Below, piece by piece: positions 4,975 through 7,014 of a DNA stretch of 7,014 nt (within the stretch, counting starts at the first letter, position 1; each line of letters starts with the position of its first letter). Source of the stretch: an uncultured Flavobacteriales bacterium. GTDB lineage: Bacteria; Bacteroidota; Bacteroidia; Flavobacteriales_D; Crocinitomicaceae. The position numbers and the translations under genes were made by a program. The DNA lies in assembly GCA_903899795.1 (NCBI GenBank), contig CAIUKX010000519.1:1-7014 (forward strand), in the 5' to 3' direction. The notes beneath the pieces are model-generated. The model was not told the origin of the DNA, searched no databases, and saw only the letters and a program-made list of their open reading frames with translations.

Positions 4975-6735
4975 TTATCGGATTAATTGAATAAAACCTG
5001 ACTCAGTCTTTTTGGGTTTATTATAGAAATTGTACTGAATGATGTAGAAATAGGTTCCGTCTTCAACCAAATGGCCTTTTATCGTTCCATCCCACTTTTC
5101 GCTGCTGTTTTTTAACTCTTTAACAACATTTCCCCAACGATTTTGTATTGTACAAGAAAAGTTTTCAATGCATTCACCTGTTACATACCATTGACCATTT
5201 ACACCATCCTGATTAGGTGTAAAACAATTAGGAATAACCAGTTGATCTTGATCTGGCGCTACAGGAATGACGATGGATGTATCCAATACACAGCCGATAG
5301 AATCTTTTACTACAATTTGATAATTTCCACCAGATATATTTGTCCAAATGGTAGCATTAGAGTAAGGTGCATTATTCATGCTGAATAGGTAAGGAGCTGT
5401 TCCGCCTTGTACATTACTCAGCGATAAAGTTCCCCCCGTTTCACAGGTTGCCGGTACAGCGTTTAAGTCAACACTTGTTGGGCCAGGTACATTGGGAACG
5501 GTTACTACCTTACTTTCAGCAGTATGACAAGAAGAGGAGTCAGTTGCTGTTAATGTAACAGTATAATTTCCTCCACCGCTAAAATTTACAGTATGAGGAC
5601 CGGGTCCTGTAGCTGAAGTGGGATTAGCTCCTGTACTGAAACTCCAACTCAAATTCGAATAATCAATAGAACTACTTCCATCGAATGTAAACGATCCTGT
5701 GTTACACAAAAATGTACTATCCACATCCACAAAATTTGCTTTTGGGCCTTTGAATTCACCTGTGCCCCCCCAATTGATAGTAAAAGCACTAGTTGTGCTG
5801 AAATTATTGATAAAAAGCACATAACTGTGACCGGCTATCATATTCAAATATTGAGTGTATGAATTGTAGGCTGAAGAAGGACAACCTGCTGGTTCAGAAA
5901 GGTCTGTATCAGTCAAATTCATACCTGTTGACATTGTTCCATTTGGAGCTGGGCAATCAGAGACATCACATCTAGCAACCTGTAGGTTGGAACAATCATT
6001 GATTCCGTTCATCATTTCGAAAATGATCCAGTCGATGTCATCCGTAGGATTTGCGCCAATAATATCCATAGTTAAGGAACCAGATGTTTGACATGTCCAT
6101 TTGAACCAGCTTGAATTGGATTCTGCAGAAATATCGAAACAAGTCCCAGCAATGTTTCCTTCCTGAACCTGACCACTTCCACTCAAAGTTCCAACACTGA
6201 CAGGACTTTTGTCACACAGATATCCAGCACCTGAGCAATCAGCTGAAGGGTTGAATGAAGGATTATAATTATTGATACAAATGTCAAAAGTTCCGACGTT
6301 ACCACTAAGAGTAGAAACTCGCAGATAATAGGTTGTACCTATGGTTAATCCTCCTTTATAAACACTCGAATTATTTGCAGTTGCCGAACAACAGGCCAAT
6401 TCATTGACTGTAGAGCAATTTCCTGAATAGAGTGCAATATTAGGTAATGAAAGTGTTCCCGGACCAAAACCACTACCGTTAACAGAGAAAAGTACATCGG
6501 TTCCAATGCTTGTGAAACTGAACCAAACATCGTTGGTTACAGATGCCGACCAACAACTTGCATTTGAAAGTGTGCTTGCTGTTGAAGAAGCATTGGTATA
6601 ATTACCAGTTGATGTACAAAAGTTAACCAAGTTAGTAAGTTGTAATGCAGATGAGCAATCATCCCCTTGAGCAAAAATAGTATTGGTTGTAGAAAAGAGG
6701 GAGATTATACAAGCAAATAAAAGGCTATTTTTCAT
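4975..6735 (-). CDS. T9SS type B secreted protein with PKD, SprB-like and CHU_C domains
   Basis: This 586-residue surface or secreted protein should be exported by Sec and then across the outer membrane by the type IX secretion system. I place the start at ATG 6735: MKNSLLFACI...TIFAQ (1-23) is a clean signal peptide, whereas the longer frame from 6792 adds 19 basic or polar residues and overlaps a promoter-like box. Domains in order: a Cys-rich beta domain opening DDCSSALQL (~25-155); a second starting ADCSGAGYLCDKSP (~165-325), common in Bacteroidetes adhesin-like proteins; a PKD domain (~333-413) with GGGNYTVTLTATDS; an SprB-like repeat (~420-491) with GGTAPYLFSMNN and GGNYQIVVKDSIGC; and a gliding-motility/CHU_C type B sorting domain (~500-586) with IPNCFTPNQDGVNG, IQNRWGNVV and DGTYFYIIQY. 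It is about 35 residues of usual CHU_C end intact to GFIQLIR, followed by tandem stops TAA TAA (4977-4972). No catalytic domain is visible; an adhesin role is inference. No PorP/SprF partner gene is in the window. Confidence 0.9.
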   Translation of the reverse strand: MKNSLLFACIISLFSTTNTIFAQGDDCSSALQLTNLVNFCTSTGNYTNASSTASTLSNASCWSASVTNDVWFSFTSIGTDVLFSVNGSGFGPGTLSLPNIALYSGNCSTVNELACCSATANNSSVYKGGLTIGTTYYLRVSTLSGNVGTFDICINNYNPSFNPSADCSGAGYLCDKSPVSVGTLSGSGQVQEGNIAGTCFDISAESNSSWFKWTCQTSGSLTMDIIGANPTDDIDWIIFEMMNGINDCSNLQVARCDVSDCPAPNGTMSTGMNLTDTDLSEPAGCPSSAYNSYTQYLNMIAGHSYVLFINNFSTTSAFTINWGGTGEFKGPKANFVDVDSTFLCNTGSFTFDGSSSIDYSNLSWSFSTGANPTSATGPGPHTVNFSGGGNYTVTLTATDSSSCHTAESKVVTVPNVPGPTSVDLNAVPATCETGGTLSLSNVQGGTAPYLFSMNNAPYSNATIWTNISGGNYQIVVKDSIGCVLDTSIVIPVAPDQDQLVIPNCFTPNQDGVNGQWYVTGECIENFSCTIQNRWGNVVKELKNSSEKWDGTIKGHLVEDGTYFYIIQYNFYNKPKKTESGFIQLIR

Positions 6736-6776
6736 TTGTTTAGCGAATTTTAAGTTTATTATAACAGTTCTATTTG

Positions 6777-6784
6777 CAAACTTA
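6777..6784 (-). promoter_or_regulatory. Candidate promoter -7 box for the T9SS protein, with a second identical copy upstream
   Basis: TAAGTTTG on the minus strand matches TAnnTTTG 41 bases before the ATG at 6735, giving a plausible leader of about 35 nt. An identical TAAGTTTG lies 33 bp further upstream (6817-6810); its TTTG is 25 nt from this box, slightly longer than the usual 17-23 spacing for a -33 element. The box overlaps the longer reading frame from 6792, which is why the shorter start is preferred. Confidence 0.4.
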
Positions 6785-6954
6785 CAACGCAAATTTCATT
6801 TTTAAAACACAAACTTATAAAACGATCGAAATGACAGACTTGTGTTTTTAATTTAACAAAATGAGAGTATAAGATTTCAAAAATCATGTTTAATTTTTTT
6901 TATCAATTTAGTATACTATAATTCCCCCCATATTTAGGACAACTAATTAAAGTG

Positions 6955-6962
6955 TAAATTTG
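6955..6962 (+). promoter_or_regulatory. Candidate promoter -7 box for the IS transposase
   Basis: TAAATTTG matches TAnnTTTG, with TTTA (6933-6936) 18 bases upstream as a near match to the -33 TTTG. The box ends 11 bases before the OrfA ATG, implying a very short leader. Confidence 0.4.
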
Positions 6963-6973
6963 TTAGTTGAAAT

Positions 6974-7014
6974 ATGAAAAAAGAGAGACGTAAATTCAGT
7001 GCTGCTTTTAAGAC
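6974..7014 (+). CDS. IS3-family transposase OrfA, first 13 codons (cut by window edge)
   Basis: The ATG at 6974 opens a frame reading MKKERRKFSAAFK to the window end. The K-[KR]-R-K-[FY]-[ST]-x-x-FK start is the standard opening of the helix-turn-helix OrfA subunit (HTH_Tnp_1 type) of IS3-family elements, in which OrfA recognises the terminal repeats and an OrfAB fusion made by frameshift does the transposition chemistry. Only 41 bp are present, so the call rests on this N-terminal signature plus the IS-like end just upstream. It is transcribed away from the T9SS gene. Whether the element is complete or degraded cannot be seen. Confidence 0.75.
   Translation, partial: MKKERRKFSAAFK

Larger units (their letters stand above)
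6912..7014 (+). mobile_element. Left end of an IS3-family insertion sequence (cut by window edge)
   Basis: A transposase OrfA start at 6974 is preceded by TATAATTCCCCCC (6917-6929) and then ATATTTAGGACA (6930-6941). This resembles the left ends of IS150-type IS3 elements, which read roughly TGTACTGACCCC followed by an A-rich block and GACA. The exact outer boundary cannot be fixed from one end; about 6912-6918 is my estimate, and the usual terminal TG is not evident. The right end, orfB and any target duplication lie outside the window. Confidence 0.6.

Noticed and set aside
5143..5388. 81-residue plus-strand ORF
   Set aside because: It is antisense to the SprB-like and CHU_C part of the T9SS gene.
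6345..6530. 61-residue minus-strand ORF
   Set aside because: It is an out-of-frame reading within the T9SS protein gene.
6736..6792. Longer N-terminus for the T9SS protein (start at 6792)
   Set aside because: The extra 19 residues precede an otherwise complete signal peptide and overlap a TAnnTTTG promoter-like box.
6804..6848. Inverted repeat AAAACACAA / TTGTGTTTT in the T9SS gene upstream region
   Set aside because: A 9-bp A+T-rich match with a 27-bp spacer is readily expected by chance, so I do not call it an operator.
1..7014. CRISPR array, tRNA, rRNA, riboswitch or defence island
   Set aside because: I saw no regularly spaced repeats, no tRNA-like cloverleaf and no known defence genes; the genes present are envelope, housekeeping and IS genes.

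Overview
The window looks like a chromosomal segment from a marine or freshwater Bacteroidetes, probably of the flavobacterial/Crocinitomicaceae type; the genus-level placement is inference. The evidence is low G+C, promoter-like TAnnTTTG boxes with little Shine-Dalgarno signal, a type B type IX secretion (T9SS) substrate, a PD40/SprB-repeat/OmpA envelope protein, and a partial IS3-type transposase.

Layout from left to right. At 1-408 (minus strand) is the N-terminal part of a secreted protein with a DUF1573/ASH-like beta domain, running off the left edge. A strong intrinsic terminator at 487-523 separates it from a 628-residue exported protein at 543-2429 (minus), which combines PD40 propeller repeats, an SprB-like repeat, an OmpA peptidoglycan-binding domain, a Ser-rich linker and a C-terminal LysM domain. 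A 369-bp gap at 2430-2798 holds only short, undecidable ORFs. A minus-strand pair follows: a YbfF-type alpha/beta hydrolase (2799-3560) and, 40 nt upstream of it, a lipoprotein with a heavy-metal-associated (HMA) fold and extra cysteines (3601-4119); they are probably cotranscribed. A divergent promoter region (4120-4362) leads rightwards to the ribosome-assembly GTPase EngB/YihA (4363-4971). EngB converges, with almost no gap, on a 586-residue T9SS type B secreted protein (4975-6735, minus). The last ~100 bp carry what looks like the left end of an IS3-family insertion sequence and the first 13 codons of its OrfA transposase subunit.

Three of the four large minus-strand genes and the left-edge fragment encode exported envelope or surface proteins. 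EngB and the hydrolase are ordinary cytoplasmic housekeeping genes. I see no CRISPR array, tRNA, rRNA, phage module or defence system. The window is mostly ordinary Bacteroidetes core and surface-protein territory, and I do not see convincing evidence of a new multi-gene system. The points most worth a second look are the double peptidoglycan-binding architecture, the CX3C metal-binding lipoprotein, the coding-like 2430-2798 gap and the IS end next to the T9SS gene.
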